This document shows positions 1-11,258 of a stretch of DNA of 64,000 nucleotides, one piece after another (position 1 is the stretch's first letter; every line of letters begins with the position of its first letter). Origin of the DNA: Inonotus obliquus (taxonomy: Eukaryota > Basidiomycota > Agaricomycetes > Hymenochaetales > Hymenochaetaceae); contig JAJHTX010000010.1 of NCBI GenBank assembly GCA_032164295.1, positions 248,001 to 312,000 of the forward strand, given 5' to 3'. The position numbers and the translations under genes are program-made. Below the pieces are notes generated by a model. It was not told the origin of the DNA, did no database searches, and was given only the letters and a program-made list of their open reading frames with translations.

Positions 1-235
1 CCATGAATTGAGTGCAGGAAAAAATGGACATGAGGAATACATGAAAAAACGACATTTTGCGCCGTTTCGGGGTCAATTCTTGCCCGAATTTGCTCAGGTT
101 TGTTACAGTTCGGACGGCACTATCGGGGCATGAATTTAGCAACTTAGATGACACGAAACGGTCAAGAATTGAGTGAGATATGACTTATTTTGTGTTCTGA
201 GGTACTGAAGGGGCCGAAATTGGCAATTTGGCACG
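1..235 (+). repeat. Dispersed repeat copy, cut by the window edge
   Basis: This stretch aligns with 61280-61510 in the same orientation. Shared blocks include the run beginning GAGTGCAGGAAAAAATG, a central segment around CGTTTCGGGGTCA, and ATTTAGCAACTTAGATGA followed by an ACGGTCAAG block. Identity by eye is roughly 80 percent. The second copy directly follows a long inverted repeat, so the copy here is probably the right part of the same element type whose left part lies outside the window. No coding potential was recognised. Confidence 0.75.
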
Positions 236-442
236 TGTCCAGATTTTTATGAATTTCCCTGTAATATTACTACACATCCTTGACACAAACACCAATTACA
301 AGCACAGAGCGTCCGAAAGCGTCCGATTCATATCAATACGAAACCGAAATCCATATCTTTCGAGTGCATTTCTCATCCCCGTAGTCTACGGAAGAATCAA
401 CACTGGATAGCTGAATTATATAGATTTGGCTTACCCACTAAC

Positions 443-865
443 TCAAAGTCCACAAGCACTCGCGTTCAATTGGGTCGCAGTGGCCTGAACGATACCAACT
501 TGCTCCGCCTGTCCATTCGTGAGGTTGTTCATCGCACTGAGACCGATATTAAATCCGCTTCCCGCATGATCAATTGCGGTGACAACGATGCTCGTTCCGT
601 TGAATGTTATATTCCAGCACGAGCCGCATTGAGCAGAGTTGAAAGCTTCGACGGCCTGCGCCCCTCCGATGAACGGGAAGGTCGGGAGAGAGTCGAAGGT
701 AGTAAAGTTGCGCGTGAGGAGGCCGTTCGTGCCAGTGGAACATATGACAGTTGCGAGCGATTGATTGGCATTGTCGTACACAGGGTCGAAAGTCACTTGC
801 TGCTGCTGTGCGAGTGCGTTGAGAGAAACAAATGATAGAAGAGCAGAAACAGCTGCGAGTCTCAT
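443..865 (-). CDS. Cerato-platanin family secreted protein
   Basis: The single-exon frame encodes 140 residues. A signal peptide (about residues 1-20, hydrophobic core SALLSFVSL, cleavage near NALAQ) precedes a mature domain of about 120 residues. That domain starts VTFDPVYDN and contains four cysteines, in VICS, QCGSCW and the terminal ACGL. This four-cysteine layout, together with the GSGFNIG and TAIDHAG segments, is that of cerato-platanins, small secreted fungal proteins that bind chitin oligomers, self-assemble at interfaces and can elicit plant defence. The start at 865 was chosen because it gives a clean signal peptide; an upstream Met at 961 would add 32 residues that bury it. The gene appears intact. 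Lifestyle cannot be inferred, since saprotrophs also carry this family. Confidence 0.9.
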   Translation of the reverse strand: MRLAAVSALLSFVSLNALAQQQQVTFDPVYDNANQSLATVICSTGTNGLLTRNFTTFDSLPTFPFIGGAQAVEAFNSAQCGSCWNITFNGTSIVVTAIDHAGSGFNIGLSAMNNLTNGQAEQVGIVQATATQLNASACGL

Positions 866-1139
866 TTTGACGAGCACTAGGAATGGCGAGTGTTGTTCGT
901 CGATGCTTTTGTTACTGAGTGGACGGGTTCTTATAGACAGTACTAGTGTGTGCCAGCGCACAACGATGATATATCATGACATATCATAAGGAAGGTGTGA
1001 ATAGCGCATGGATATGTCGGCAGAACTGTCCTTTCTCGTAAGTGTTTTGAGGCATAGAAGAGTATAATGTCGGCAGAAGCATCTTATTCGTAGTGGTCAG
1101 GCGCAAGTGCTATTTCAACTTCTCGCGCCTCGAAATAAA

Positions 1140-2060
1140 CCGGTCACGGGATGCCATCCATCATCACCGCATCATCTCTCTCTCATTTACCACAACATAG
1201 GGGACTCATTTCGACCACCTTCTTCACCTTCTAGCCCTGCAGCGCATGTTCTATGGTCTACGTAGCACCTTCAGAATGAACAATCTAAGAACGAAAGTTG
1301 CAAGAATAGGTCTTTTGAAGTGATGGTGCCCCTCCACAGACCAGTTTGTCAGTGCCACAGTGTTCAAGAACACGGGTAGAAGGCCAAGCATCGATCACGG
1401 TTCTCCCCGCGCGGTGTAGGTCACGGCAACTGGCTCAGAAAGTTGTAGCATGGTCACCGGACTCTTCATTCGTTGTGTGAGCCCGTTTGGGACTGGATCG
1501 TCAAACAAAGGAGATGATCCCATGAGTCCCTACATCATCTTCAAGGAATTAATACCACCTGCGAACTCATATGTCGACTCTATTGCTCGTGATCTGGCGA
1601 CTATACCATCACTCCGGTCCGAGAGGGTTTCATCAAATATAGGCTAAGGAGTATAATCTAGGTGTGTCTCTTCGCCCTCGTTTCGACAAATGCCTCTCAT
1701 TCGAGTATGTCTCATAGTGACAACTTGTACAACGAATGCTTGATAGAAACAGGGGAATAAAAGTGTCCTCTCCAAGCTTGGTTCCCAAAAAGTTATATCC
1801 ATCTCTCCTTCCCACTTCTGGAATCTCGGAGAGGAGGCAAAACAATGCCGGAAGAGACCATGAGCAACTCAAGCTACCCGGAAAAGGGAGACCAGAACTA
1901 CCGCACCGCTGAGCGTCCCAGCTTTACATCTTGACCTCCAAGCTGCTGTTCTTTCCACTCCTTCAAAGCACTCTGCACCACATGCAGATGCGATGGATAC
2001 TCCGATCAAAAATGCAAAATCAAATGAAAACGCACTACATAGGAAGCCTTATTTCATCCA
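1140..2060 (+). pseudogene. Decayed tandem copy of the CTK3 gene
   Basis: The stretch is collinear with the promoter and exons of intact CTK3 about 2.3 kb downstream. About 1190-1340 matches the CTK3 upstream region and first exon (CATTTACCAC, then CTACGTAGCAC against CTACGTGGTAC). 1420-1515 matches exon 2. 1560-1640 matches exon 3, sharing the run GTGATCTGGCGACTAT. 1725-1790 matches the start of exon 4, with GATAGAAACA and GTCCTCTCCAAGCT. 1975-2040 matches the later serine-rich part, with ATGCAAAATCAAATGAAAAC against ATGCCGCAAATGAAAACG. Frameshifts, stops and small deletions leave no usable reading frame. Homology may begin as early as 945, where a GCCAGCGCAC block is shared with about 3230. 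This is read as an ancient tandem duplication whose upstream copy died. Confidence 0.8.
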
Positions 2061-2191
2061 GCCTCAACGGCTCCAGGTGCATGATCAATTCCTGACAGTA
2101 CTTCCGACAATATCGAGACCAACGATTCACGAGAGGCAACAAGTGACTGGGGGCGCAGATTCGGAAGTAACGCCCCAGTTTATTCATTTTC

Positions 2192-2827
2192 TTGTATCAC
2201 AAGAAATCAATTGAAGGCGATGAGGAGCCTAAGGCAGACCAGTCGGACAATATACCCTTCACTCTCGTGCGTATCGTGAAGATGGAGGCTTCAGCTGGTG
2301 AAATTACTTCACTGAAATTGTTGGAGTATCCTTTCTTCAGTCAGGGCTGGAGCATTGCCAATGCTCCACTGCCACAGGTGCGGTCTTGTAACTCTAAAGA
2401 CTGAGACGACAGCTCTTGTGTTGCTTAGTCCATTCAACGAGAAACCTTGCATTTGCGCTTCAGCATCTTTGAAAAAGCTCATAGAAGTTTGCTTCATCGA
2501 AGGTTCTTATAGGACAATCATGAGCAGTCGAGACAGAACGTCCATACAACCAGGAGGACTTTAGAATCTTCGCACGGCTTCTGAAAGGGCTCGATCCAAA
2601 CAACTGCTTTGTGGAGGTCACTCAGTCTCCGGCCATCAGAAGTATTCGGTAAACATACACGCACTAGAGATCTTGGGTTTTCTTTCAGTTTTCTCCTTGA
2701 TCCATCCGGTTTTCTAAAAGTACCACCGCAAAGTGAGATATCTATAGATGGGTAAACAACCATATGGAGTGAGGCTGACCTCCACTGCTTTAAGTTCGCT
2801 CTAGAACATTGGGAGAAGGTACTTGGG
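2192..2827 (+). pseudogene. Remnant exons of an unidentified protein-coding gene
   Basis: Several adjacent blocks read as ordinary protein with plausible splice sites between them. 2192-2377 runs from KKSIEGDEE to IANAPLPQ and ends before GTGCGG. 2400-about 2537 is preceded by AAAG and reads ETTALVLLSPFNEKP. About 2550-2650 reads EDFRIFARLLKGLDPNN and ends before GTAAAC. About 2764-2827 reads WSEADLHCFKFALEHW and ends before GTGAGT. I cannot place the family. No start, stop or continuation is evident on either side, because the upstream part abuts the dead CTK3 copy. It is therefore listed as a fragment; a complete small gene with missed exons is the alternative. Confidence 0.35.
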
Positions 2828-3554
2828 TGAGTTATTTATGAATTCTCGGCCACCTCCAAGTCCCGAAGAAGGTTCCTGATGGGCTGGGATTCTAGGTGGT
2901 ATTGAACTCGGGCTCCTAGAAAATTGAAGCCGCATATCAGGCCTTATGCTGCATACGGTTACCGACCTATAGGGTTTGCAACGTATCCGCAGGAAATATT
3001 AAGCTAGACGTATTGTACATTGTGTTGATGGTGAAGACTGGGTGCACGATCTGCCCGTCAACGACGTCCCTCACCAGATTCTGTGCTTCAATATTAGTGA
3101 TATGATGCATCATCCGCCAGCATAGCTAGTTCAGAATCCCTTGTAGAGTCATAGAGTCGTAAGTTGTCCATTGCGGCATTGACCAGTGTAATTAGATGGT
3201 GCCAGAGCCAGAGATAGGATCAGCGTTATGCAGCGCCAGCGCACAGGAAAGAATGAAAGAGGATAAGTGAATGATATGAATAGGCAGACAGAAGTGTCGT
3301 CCATCATGATTTTATGCAAAGCAGTCATGTCATGTTGGGATTTGTTACGGTCAGGATCAAGAGCGAGGCGCAGTTTGCCAAGTCACGCGCCGCTTTCCAT
3401 CGCGTTGCCTTCTTCCATTTACCACCACCTCACACAACTTATGGGGGCTCATACCGGTTGAGCTTCTTAGACTCCAGCTCTTAGCCACATATTTTGGTCA
3501 TATCGTATTCTACGTGGTACTTAGACGGAACGAATAAGGAACAACCGGACAAAA
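2828..3554. other. Intergenic region upstream of CTK3
   Basis: No gene was recognised. The right half, from about 3225, holds the CTK3 5' flank that is duplicated upstream of the dead copy at about 945-1340. The left half appears unique within the window and carries no convincing frame. Confidence 0.5.
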
Positions 3555-5066
3555 ATGGATCCATTCGAAGTGAGGATGCAGTTCCTCACACTTCTCCACC
3601 GGCTTAACGCGTTAGTGGACCTCTTACAGAAGTCAGATTATGATAGAGGCTGACTATTGGCCATGTTTTTCTGCGTAGCGCAGCTCGCAACAATCGATCC
3701 AGAAAGTCGTGGCTTACGCGCTAAAGTACTTCTCTCGTTGTGGTGACCTTATTTGGGATTGTATCGTCGAGGAGTGTCAAAAGGTATTAAAAGTACAACT
3801 ACACGTTAATACCAGGAAACTGACTGGCGTTGCTTATCTCACTAGGGATCGCTAAACACGCGAATCAATATCCTATATCTTCTTGATACCCTCTGCGAGG
3901 CCTCCCTTCTCAGCAAAGCCTCCGTCGGTTCTGGGTCCTCGAGTAGTAACGCTAGCAGCGGGAATCTATATGTTGATTTTGTTGGTCGTGATCTGGCGAC
4001 TATTGTCGATTATGTTGTCCCTCCGGGAAGGGAAGGTTTCATCAACCTCATGAGTGCTATTCAGGTAAGCAACTCTGCCTCTCCCCTCCCCTGCTGTTGT
4101 TTGCATCGCGTTCCCAATCCAACATTTTCTCTTTTGTGGCTTCGCCGGAGTACATTGCTGACAGAGGTCAACCCATAGATCCTAGAAAACTGGCGCAACA
4201 AGCGTGTAATAGAAACACAAAAGATTGAGGATGTCCTTTCCAAGCTCGAATCGCAAAAATCGGACATGCATGCTGCTGCTACTGGTCCGCCGCAAGAAAA
4301 CTCAGGAGAAAACACGACGGAATCTCTTACATTTTCGAGAAACGATATATTTAAGCGGATAGAAGAAGACCGGGAACGACATAAACGACTAAGGGAAAGG
4401 AGATGGGTCCAGCCGCTGGCACATGGCCCGCAGGCCGCACCAGTGTTGGCAGCATTTGCGCCACTACCTCCCGAAAAGGATTTGGTCCCTTCCACATCTC
4501 CGGCGGATTCTGCAGATCAAACCAGCTCGGATGCCGCAAATGAAAACGCGAAATCAAACGAAACGACAGAAGCAGTTCCGCAGGCGACTTCAAATTCTGT
4601 CTCGGATGCACCGAGTAATAACGCCGCTCCTGATATTCCTCTGGACATCGAGTTCGATAACGCATGGGAGACGACAAGCGATTGGAACGAGGATGATGAT
4701 GAGGCTGTTGCGGAGGAGAACGCGCTATGCTATCCCAACGCCGCGACGAGATATGATTTTGAGAATGAAGGGAAGGAACCTCCTATTTCGATTCCAGGAC
4801 AGTCGAGGGAAGAATATTCTTTCAGCTTTAATGCTGCTCCGCCTTTCTCTACGACTCCAAGCTTGCACTCGCGATTAGGTTCTGCCCGTCCACCGGCTTC
4901 ATCTTCGGGACCTATGCTGAACTATGGCACTCCTGAATCCTCTGGTCCTCCTCCGCCGTCTGGACCATCGTATTCGCAACGGCAACCGAAACGAAAATCC
5001 GGGAAGTCTCCATTCAGGATTGATCGGAGTCGGGCAAATGCGTTTGGTCAGCGAAGAGGGATGTAG
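3555..5066 (+). CDS. CTK3: CTD kinase subunit gamma (Ctk3-like)
   Basis: Four exons join in frame: 3555-3610, 3684-3783, 3846-4064 and 4179-5066, giving 420 residues. The product is the regulatory gamma subunit of the CTDK-I kinase, which phosphorylates Ser2 of the RNA polymerase II C-terminal domain in the nucleus. The N-terminus, starting MDPFEVRMQFLTLLHRLN, forms a CID-like helical domain over about residues 1-135. After a linker comes the C-terminal Ctk3 signature (FSRNDIFKRIEEDRERHK, then LRERRWVQP) near residues 170-200. The tail is long, acidic and then Pro/Ser-rich, low in complexity and probably disordered. Intron 1 uses a GTTAGT donor. The start is fixed by conservation of MDPFE, where translation of such proteins normally begins. 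A broken tandem copy lies 1.5-2.4 kb upstream. Confidence 0.9.
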
Positions 5067-6060
5067 TATTCAGGAGCGATGACGTGTACACCGCATTTAT
5101 TCGTATGGATTGGTATTGTTTGACAATGGCAGATGCTCGCTCGATATGCTGTAGTAAAGCATGTATCAAGTTTGCTTACGAGGAATCGTTGGGATCGTAC
5201 CGTGTTTGGTATGATGTACCGTGTTTGGTATGATTTGCCTTGGTTCACACTGATCTCCGACCCAAACCTGGGCATTGTGTCAAGCTTTGTGTTCTTCGTT
5301 AAGGGAAGTACTCTGACTGATAGTAAGACCATGGTCGTATAGGATAAACTCTCAGCAAACTCCAAAGTCAGGCTGTCCAGGACACTCTACTCTCCATTCG
5401 GGAGGATTGGGATACTCGACGTGCGCAAAATGGTCGAGACCGCAGAGACGATTCATATGAATCTAAAACTGTAAGCAGACTTCGAGAATTCGTGTCATTC
5501 AGCATGAGAAGTGATTTACTTTACTTAGCGACTATCTCCTTGTTTTTTCTTATTGGGCCGTATCTTTGATGCCAGCCTGGCTTGAAGCATGATCGGAGCG
5601 GGTCTATTTCAAATTGTCGTACAACGCTGTACAAAGACGCCATGCGAATGGATGAGCGTCTAATCGTCAGCTTGTAATCCACGATCACTTTCGTGTTTTG
5701 GTATGTACAGCGTATACCATCAATGGCCGGATAAAGGGAAAGGCTGTGATTATAACTCGCAAACTCTATAATTTCTATTGAAAACACCGGGGTAAGTTCA
5801 CATGCTAGAATGAAGCATGCTGGTGCTGATTGACTTGTAACACGTCTAGGCCAACTGTCCTTTTAACTGTCCTTTTATCCGTTTGTCGGGCAGTGCGTCG
5901 CCATATACGACCTTCTGTGATGCGGGGTTGTTATTCACGTCCGCATTCTCAAATTTCGGGAAGATAGAAATCGCATGTTCCGATGCGCGGTTTAAAAGAC
6001 GTCCGTCGGATCGCAGACTATGCTCAAACACTCTCATTCCTCTGAGCTACACTACTACCA
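5067..6060. other. Intergenic region between CTK3 and the unknown-family gene
   Basis: About 1 kb, containing the CTK3 3' flank and the promoter of the next + strand gene. Short frames exist on both strands but none has a recognisable motif or splice structure. A short direct repeat, CCGTGTTTGGTATGAT, occurs twice in tandem near 5200-5232. Confidence 0.5.
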
Positions 6061-8254
6061 ATGCCCAAGTTGCCCAATCACGAGCTCTACGCCCAGAAAC
6101 AGTTTCACCACGATCTCGGTTATGCCCTGTTCGAACCAGATCCCTGCGCCGTATATGATAGAGTGCGCGTTGGCGATGTGGGATATATATCAGACGGGAA
6201 ATTCACGCGACTTTTCAACGCATTTCACGAGGCGGATAGTCCCGTGAATCAAGGAGTAACACTGCCAGACGACTTTGCACCCATCGGGGAGAGATTTCGC
6301 ACCCTTGATGTGTTTCACTCCTTGCAAGCTGGACCCTGGACTTCCGAACGTGTTCGCGCCTTTCGAGTCGAAGGGGCGGTATCTGCATCAGGGTAAGCGA
6401 TTATGAATATCTCTATAATGTTATCCATTGCTGAAGAGAGAAAATTATCTATTCCGAAGGCCAATCAACCCAATACCAGCAGGTGCAAAGGTGAAATTTC
6501 AGTGCGAAGTGAGAAGTGGGGCTGCGCTGTTAATGCACCACCCTGCGAACCGCGAGAAGGCCTTTGCCGACATGGCGATGCAGGAATACATTGTAGCAAA
6601 CTGTATTTCGTGGCTGAATATGGTCCGGATGCAGGGCCGTTTATTGCAACTGCACGACCTGATTTTCGTCCGGGACTGTACTTTGACCGGTGACTGGGCT
6701 ACAGCAGTTTGGAACGAAGCATCATCCGACTACGAGCTTAGCTTCAACATTGGTGTCGCTGCCATTGCAGATGCTTCAGCCTCTTTTTGGGGTACATGGG
6801 AAGAACGAGTCCCCGTTCCAAAACGTCAAGGGCCGCGCTGCACTGAACGTAATCGTGCAGAATATGCAAGGAATGAGTTCGATCAGTGCATATTCTTGAA
6901 GGGTATGAGGATTGCACAGCGGGAATGGTATGAGAAACTGTTCTCTATCGTGCGTGTCAAAGCGACGGAGGAGGGTGAATACGATATTGATTTCACCAAT
7001 CCGGCTGTCCTGAGCTTCCTCAAGAAGAATGGCTTCAAAATCGAGGCTGTCGGCAGCAGGTCGTCCTCTTTCCGACCAGTAAGTCGATTCCTCATCGTTT
7101 GTCAAAATAAATCAAAGCTTACGAATGTTCTCCAGATACATAACTTTTACGACCTCATGGCAATATTCATCTTCGAGGTGCTTGGTTTAGATTGCCATTC
7201 AAGTCTGCCTACTTCGCTCATACAGTGAACTACAGAATTCGGACGCAGATCTCGCTCTCATCGATGACAACGATATAAATGTATTCGACCGTGTTGGTTT
7301 ACGTTTTTCGCTACCCTCTTCCCGAGACTGTTTACTTACTTTTCTTCGCAGTATCAAATGGATTCACTCGAATCGATGTGTGACTGCCTGATAAGTGGGG
7401 GGAATATTGGGGTCAGCATCTCATCGTCAGGAGAAGGAGTGAAAGACAAAGGTGAGTTATTCTTGGCTCTCTCGAACGTCTAACTGGTCAATGAATCATT
7501 ACAATACCAGTCGGAAGAATCCGCTGGCATTCTTCGGGACCCCATGATTCAGTACCTATCGTAACCTCGGAGCAAGATCTCGTCCTGCTCGACGAAGGCT
7601 TCCGGCCAATACAGAAGGACTCACCCTCCACCGAGTCATCTATTCCATTTGTACTAATAGATTCTGCTAGTTCATTCGTTACCTTGGCCACCCCTGGACG
7701 ACAGAAGAGTGAGTCGTCGAAGTCCAAGAAACATTACTCTGGGCACACCAGCGGGTCCTTTTCGAGTCATTCCTATTATTCGCCCATGTCCTCCATCGAT
7801 TCCGAGGTAATATCTACCCCTCCGTCACGCCCGCGTACACTCCCTCCGGTGGACACGAGTAGTGAGGTAAGCTCGAATGTTCCTCCATCGCAAGTCTTCA
7901 CTATCGATCAAGAAGGTTGCTGAGATGAAAGTCGCTTCAGGAAATCAGCTCGGCAATGTCTTCATCGAGTGCTCCTGGAGAACACCATTCAGAGACAATG
8001 CACAAGAACTCCAATAGTCTATCCTCCTCATCCGATGACCATGTTATCATCCATGTCTGCGACGGCAACTCAGGTGAGTAATTTCGTGTTATTTATCCTG
8101 TCAGTTCTCTAGAGCCTCACATAATGTCGTAGATGAGTGCTCTCAATGCCTTGAAGCGACTTCTTTGTCCGAAGGGGATTCGAGTATTATGACAAGTTTA
8201 ACAGTAGCTCTGGAGGAATTCTCAACAGACGGGTTCATGGAGGAATTTGCGTGA
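6061..8254 (+). CDS. Agaricomycete family protein of unknown function (copy 1, complete)
   Basis: Eight exons join in frame: 6061-6392, 6439-7078, 7136-7177, 7236-7292, 7352-7451, 7511-7866, 7941-8073 and 8133-8254, giving 593 residues. The N-terminus carries ELYAQKQFHHDLGYALF and then VRVGDVGYISDGKFTRLFNAF. The middle carries AFADMAMQEYIVANCISWLN and DLIFVRDCTLTGDWATAVW. Later comes FDQCIFLKGMRIAQREW. From memory this belongs to a family expanded in Agaricomycetes without assigned function. No signal peptide, membrane segment or catalytic motif is visible. The C-terminal 200 residues are rich in Ser and Asp and look disordered. Exon borders were set by phase and by comparison with the inverted paralog at 9027-10743, which has the same intron positions. 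Exons 7-8 rest on splice signals only. Confidence 0.75.
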
Positions 8255-9026
8255 TCGGTCGTTCGTATTTTCAACAGTAGTTATGGACCAAAGGCTAAGG
8301 TGACTCGCTGGAGTACCTGCTAATGCTTCTTAGTTTTGGTCACCGATGCATTTATATCTATATGATTGGGTATTCCGTAATAGCATTCCCAATCAGCAAT
8401 AAATATAGTGGTTCTGTGAACTAATGGACAATACAGATGATATTTATTATACTTGCCCGAGACTGGTGTCCCCAGTAAGCCTATCGAATAGAGAGATTCG
8501 TTGCCGCAAGTGAATGAACTATGTTTTGTCTGCGGCTATCTTGCAGGTCGTACTATTTCCGAGAGAGTTATCGACGTATGAAGTTGTAACTGATAATTTT
8601 CAGTGTTACAAGCCAGACCGAAGGTACCGGACGGAAGATGCCTCGGCTTTGTCCATCCAATCAACGCGCCAACGTGAACGTTTCTTGCCTTGCTCGAAAA
8701 TCACACCACTCACGCCGTTCTGTTCCATATGCTCTAATTCTCCCCCATGACAGAGAACGACACTTCAAACTCATTCATTGACTGTTGTATCAGAACTTTA
8801 CTGCATTATTGTCTTGAGAAAAGTCCAGTACAAGGCCCCCGATGCAAATGGCATGCGAGAACGTAACTTTCTGTATTAACCATCCTTTCGCCATACAGTA
8901 CATGTGTTGCTTCTTATTAGAGTTATGCCTCAATTACCTCTTGAATCGCGCGGTGGTGTAGTTTCTGGCACAAGATTATGGGATAACCTCGTTACTCTCA
9001 TCCACTGCCGGTAAGCTACGCGGACC
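8255..9026. other. Shared 3' flank of the tail-to-tail paralogs
   Basis: Noncoding stretch between the ends of two convergent paralogs. Nothing beyond short chance frames was recognised. Confidence 0.5.
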
Positions 9027-10743
9027 TCATGCTGGAGTAGACACTGCCTCAAATTCGAGGTTAGCAGAAATGCCTCGAAAAGGACCTGGTTTGGTAGCGA
9101 GAGGAACATTCTCCGGGCTTTCGCATATCACCTTTCTGAGTTTCGGAGCTGGTTTCTGTAGCGACCGAGGCAGGAGGCTCCACAGATGCAGAGGGAGCAT
9201 TCGCCTGTAATAGCTGGAAACTTTCATCAAGAATGACGAGATCGTGTTCCAAAGACTGGGTCTTATAACATGCCAGCGGATCCTGCCGACTGGAATTGCA
9301 ATGTGGCCATTAGCCATCAGCCAATTAGGAATTTGAGGATATCAAGAAAAACTCGCCTTTGTCTCTCCTTTCTTCCCCAGACAATGAAATATCGACTGTG
9401 AAATTACCCATACTAATCAGGCAATCACACATCGATTCGAGAGAATACATTTGATCCTACGGAGAAAGTAAGTGAACATTCGTGGGAGGCGGGTGGAGAG
9501 AAACGTGAACCAACATCGTCGAATATGTATAGGTCTCTGTCGTCGATGAGTGCGAGATCTGCGTCCGAATTCTACAGGTCACTGAGTGAGCGAAGTAGGC
9601 AGACATGAAAGGTAGTCCAAACTGGGCACCTCGAAGATGAATACTGCCATGAGGTCATAACAGTTCTGTATCTTGGGAACATTCGTGAGCTTTGGTTTAT
9701 TGTGATAAACGACGAGGAATCGACTTACTGGTCGAATGGAGGCCGACTTGTTGCCGGCAGTTTCAACTTTGAGACCAACCTTCCTGAGGAAATGTAGCAG
9801 AGATGGGCTTGAGGCAGCAACTTCAAACCCACCCTCGCCTGTTGCTTTACTAGTATTCACGATGGAGAGTAGTTCTTGATACCAACTCCGCATTGCGATC
9901 CTCATGCCCTTCAAAAATACGCACTGATCAAACTCGTACATTAGATACGCTGCACGATTACGTTCAGTACAGCGGGGCCCTTGAAGCCTCGGAGCTATGA
10001 CTTGACCTTCCAATGCGCCGCAAACAGACACTGAAGTATCCGAGTCTGCAGCGCTACTGGCACCATTGTTGAAACCAGACTCGGATACGGATAATGCTTC
10101 ATCCCACACTACTGTAGCCCAGTCACCAGTCAAAGTGCAATCCCGAACGAAAATCAAGTCGTGCGGCCGCAGTGAACAACCCTGTGTCCGGGCCATATTC
10201 AGCCACGAAGTGTAATTTTCTACAAGGTACTCCTCCATCGCCATGTCAGCAAAAGCCTTCTCGCGGTTTGTAGGGTAGTGCATCAGCAGTGAGGCCCCGC
10301 TTCTCATTTCACGCATCTTTGCAACACGTACTGAGTTGTTCGGCCTTGAAGAAAGATACCATGCTCTCTTCAACAATGAATAATATTATAGACATGGTCG
10401 TAAACGCTTACCCTGGTATGGATACCGTTCCTTCAACTCCAAAGGCACGAACACGTTCGTAACTCAAGGTTCCAGCTGGCAAGGAGTGGGACACATCAAG
10501 GGTGCGAAATCTCTCCCCGATGGGCGCAAACTCATCTGGCAGTGTTACTCCTTGATTCACGGGGCTATCCGCCTTGTGAAATGCGTTGAATAGTCGCATG
10601 AATTTCCCGTTTGATACATAACCGACATCCCTAACGCGGACTTTATCGTAGGGACCACAAGGATCCGGGTCAAACAGAGCGTATCCAAGATCATGACGGA
10701 ACTGTTTCTGGGCGTAGAGTTCGTAGGGAGGGAGCCAAGACAT
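9027..10743 (-). CDS. Agaricomycete family protein of unknown function (copy 2, frameshifted tail)
   Basis: This is the paralog of the gene at 6061-8254, in the opposite orientation. Exons match one for one: 10743-10412, 10365-9729, 9671-9630, 9571-9515, 9456-9357 and 9289-9027, joined as 476 residues. Exons 1, 3, 4 and 5 have exactly the lengths of copy 1 (332, 42, 57 and 100 bases); exon 2 is 3 bases shorter. The final exon starts VGRIRWH in the expected frame. However, the segment homologous to copy 1 (DLVILDESFQ against DLVLLDEGFRPIQ) lies in another frame from about 9252, so an indel has shifted the tail and the Ser-rich C-terminus is lost. Intron 5 has a GC donor (GCGAGT) where copy 1 has GTGAGT. 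The first 450 residues are well kept, so a shortened protein may still be made. Function is unknown. Confidence 0.65.
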
Positions 10744-11258
10744 CGGAGCGGGACCACGGATAAGTCTCGAGCGTTCAGAACTCAGCGATTGGCTTTATAC
10801 TCACCGAGTCAGCCACTTATTGGTAAACCCTTGGACTCGGAACATCCCAGTGATGAATAACTATGGATGACGCTGCGGCGAACAATAGAAAAAGTGGCTT
10901 GACTTAAGATCCAATGTCGAAAGGAGAGGACAAAAGCGTAAGTAACGGTGGGCCAGAGCAATAGGAAAAACGCGAGGTTGAATCTAATCAGTTGAATCTA
11001 ATCATTTCCCAAGCGTCATGTAAAGGTCTAGTCTTTCCGCTAGAATGTGAGGTATCACATCATTATATACAGAAGGAAAGGAAGTGTTCGGCTTGTTCTG
11101 CTGCTGAATACAACAACTTAGGTATTGGTCCGCCTGCGTTTCGACACTTTGGTCCTGATTTTCGTCTCCCTACAGGGCCCTTGTTAGCGCGGGGCGGAAT
11201 GAATTCGAAAGAAATGCAAGTGGACGAAGATGAACAGAAGGTGGATTACAAAAAGTGC
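10744..11258. other. Intergenic: promoter of copy 2 and 3' flank of UTP20
   Basis: Both neighbouring genes run leftward. This segment holds the upstream region of the copy 2 gene and the UTP20 3' untranslated region. No further gene was recognised. Confidence 0.5.

Noticed and set aside
443..961. Upstream Met at 961 as the start of the cerato-platanin
   Set aside because: It would place 32 extra residues before an otherwise perfect signal peptide.
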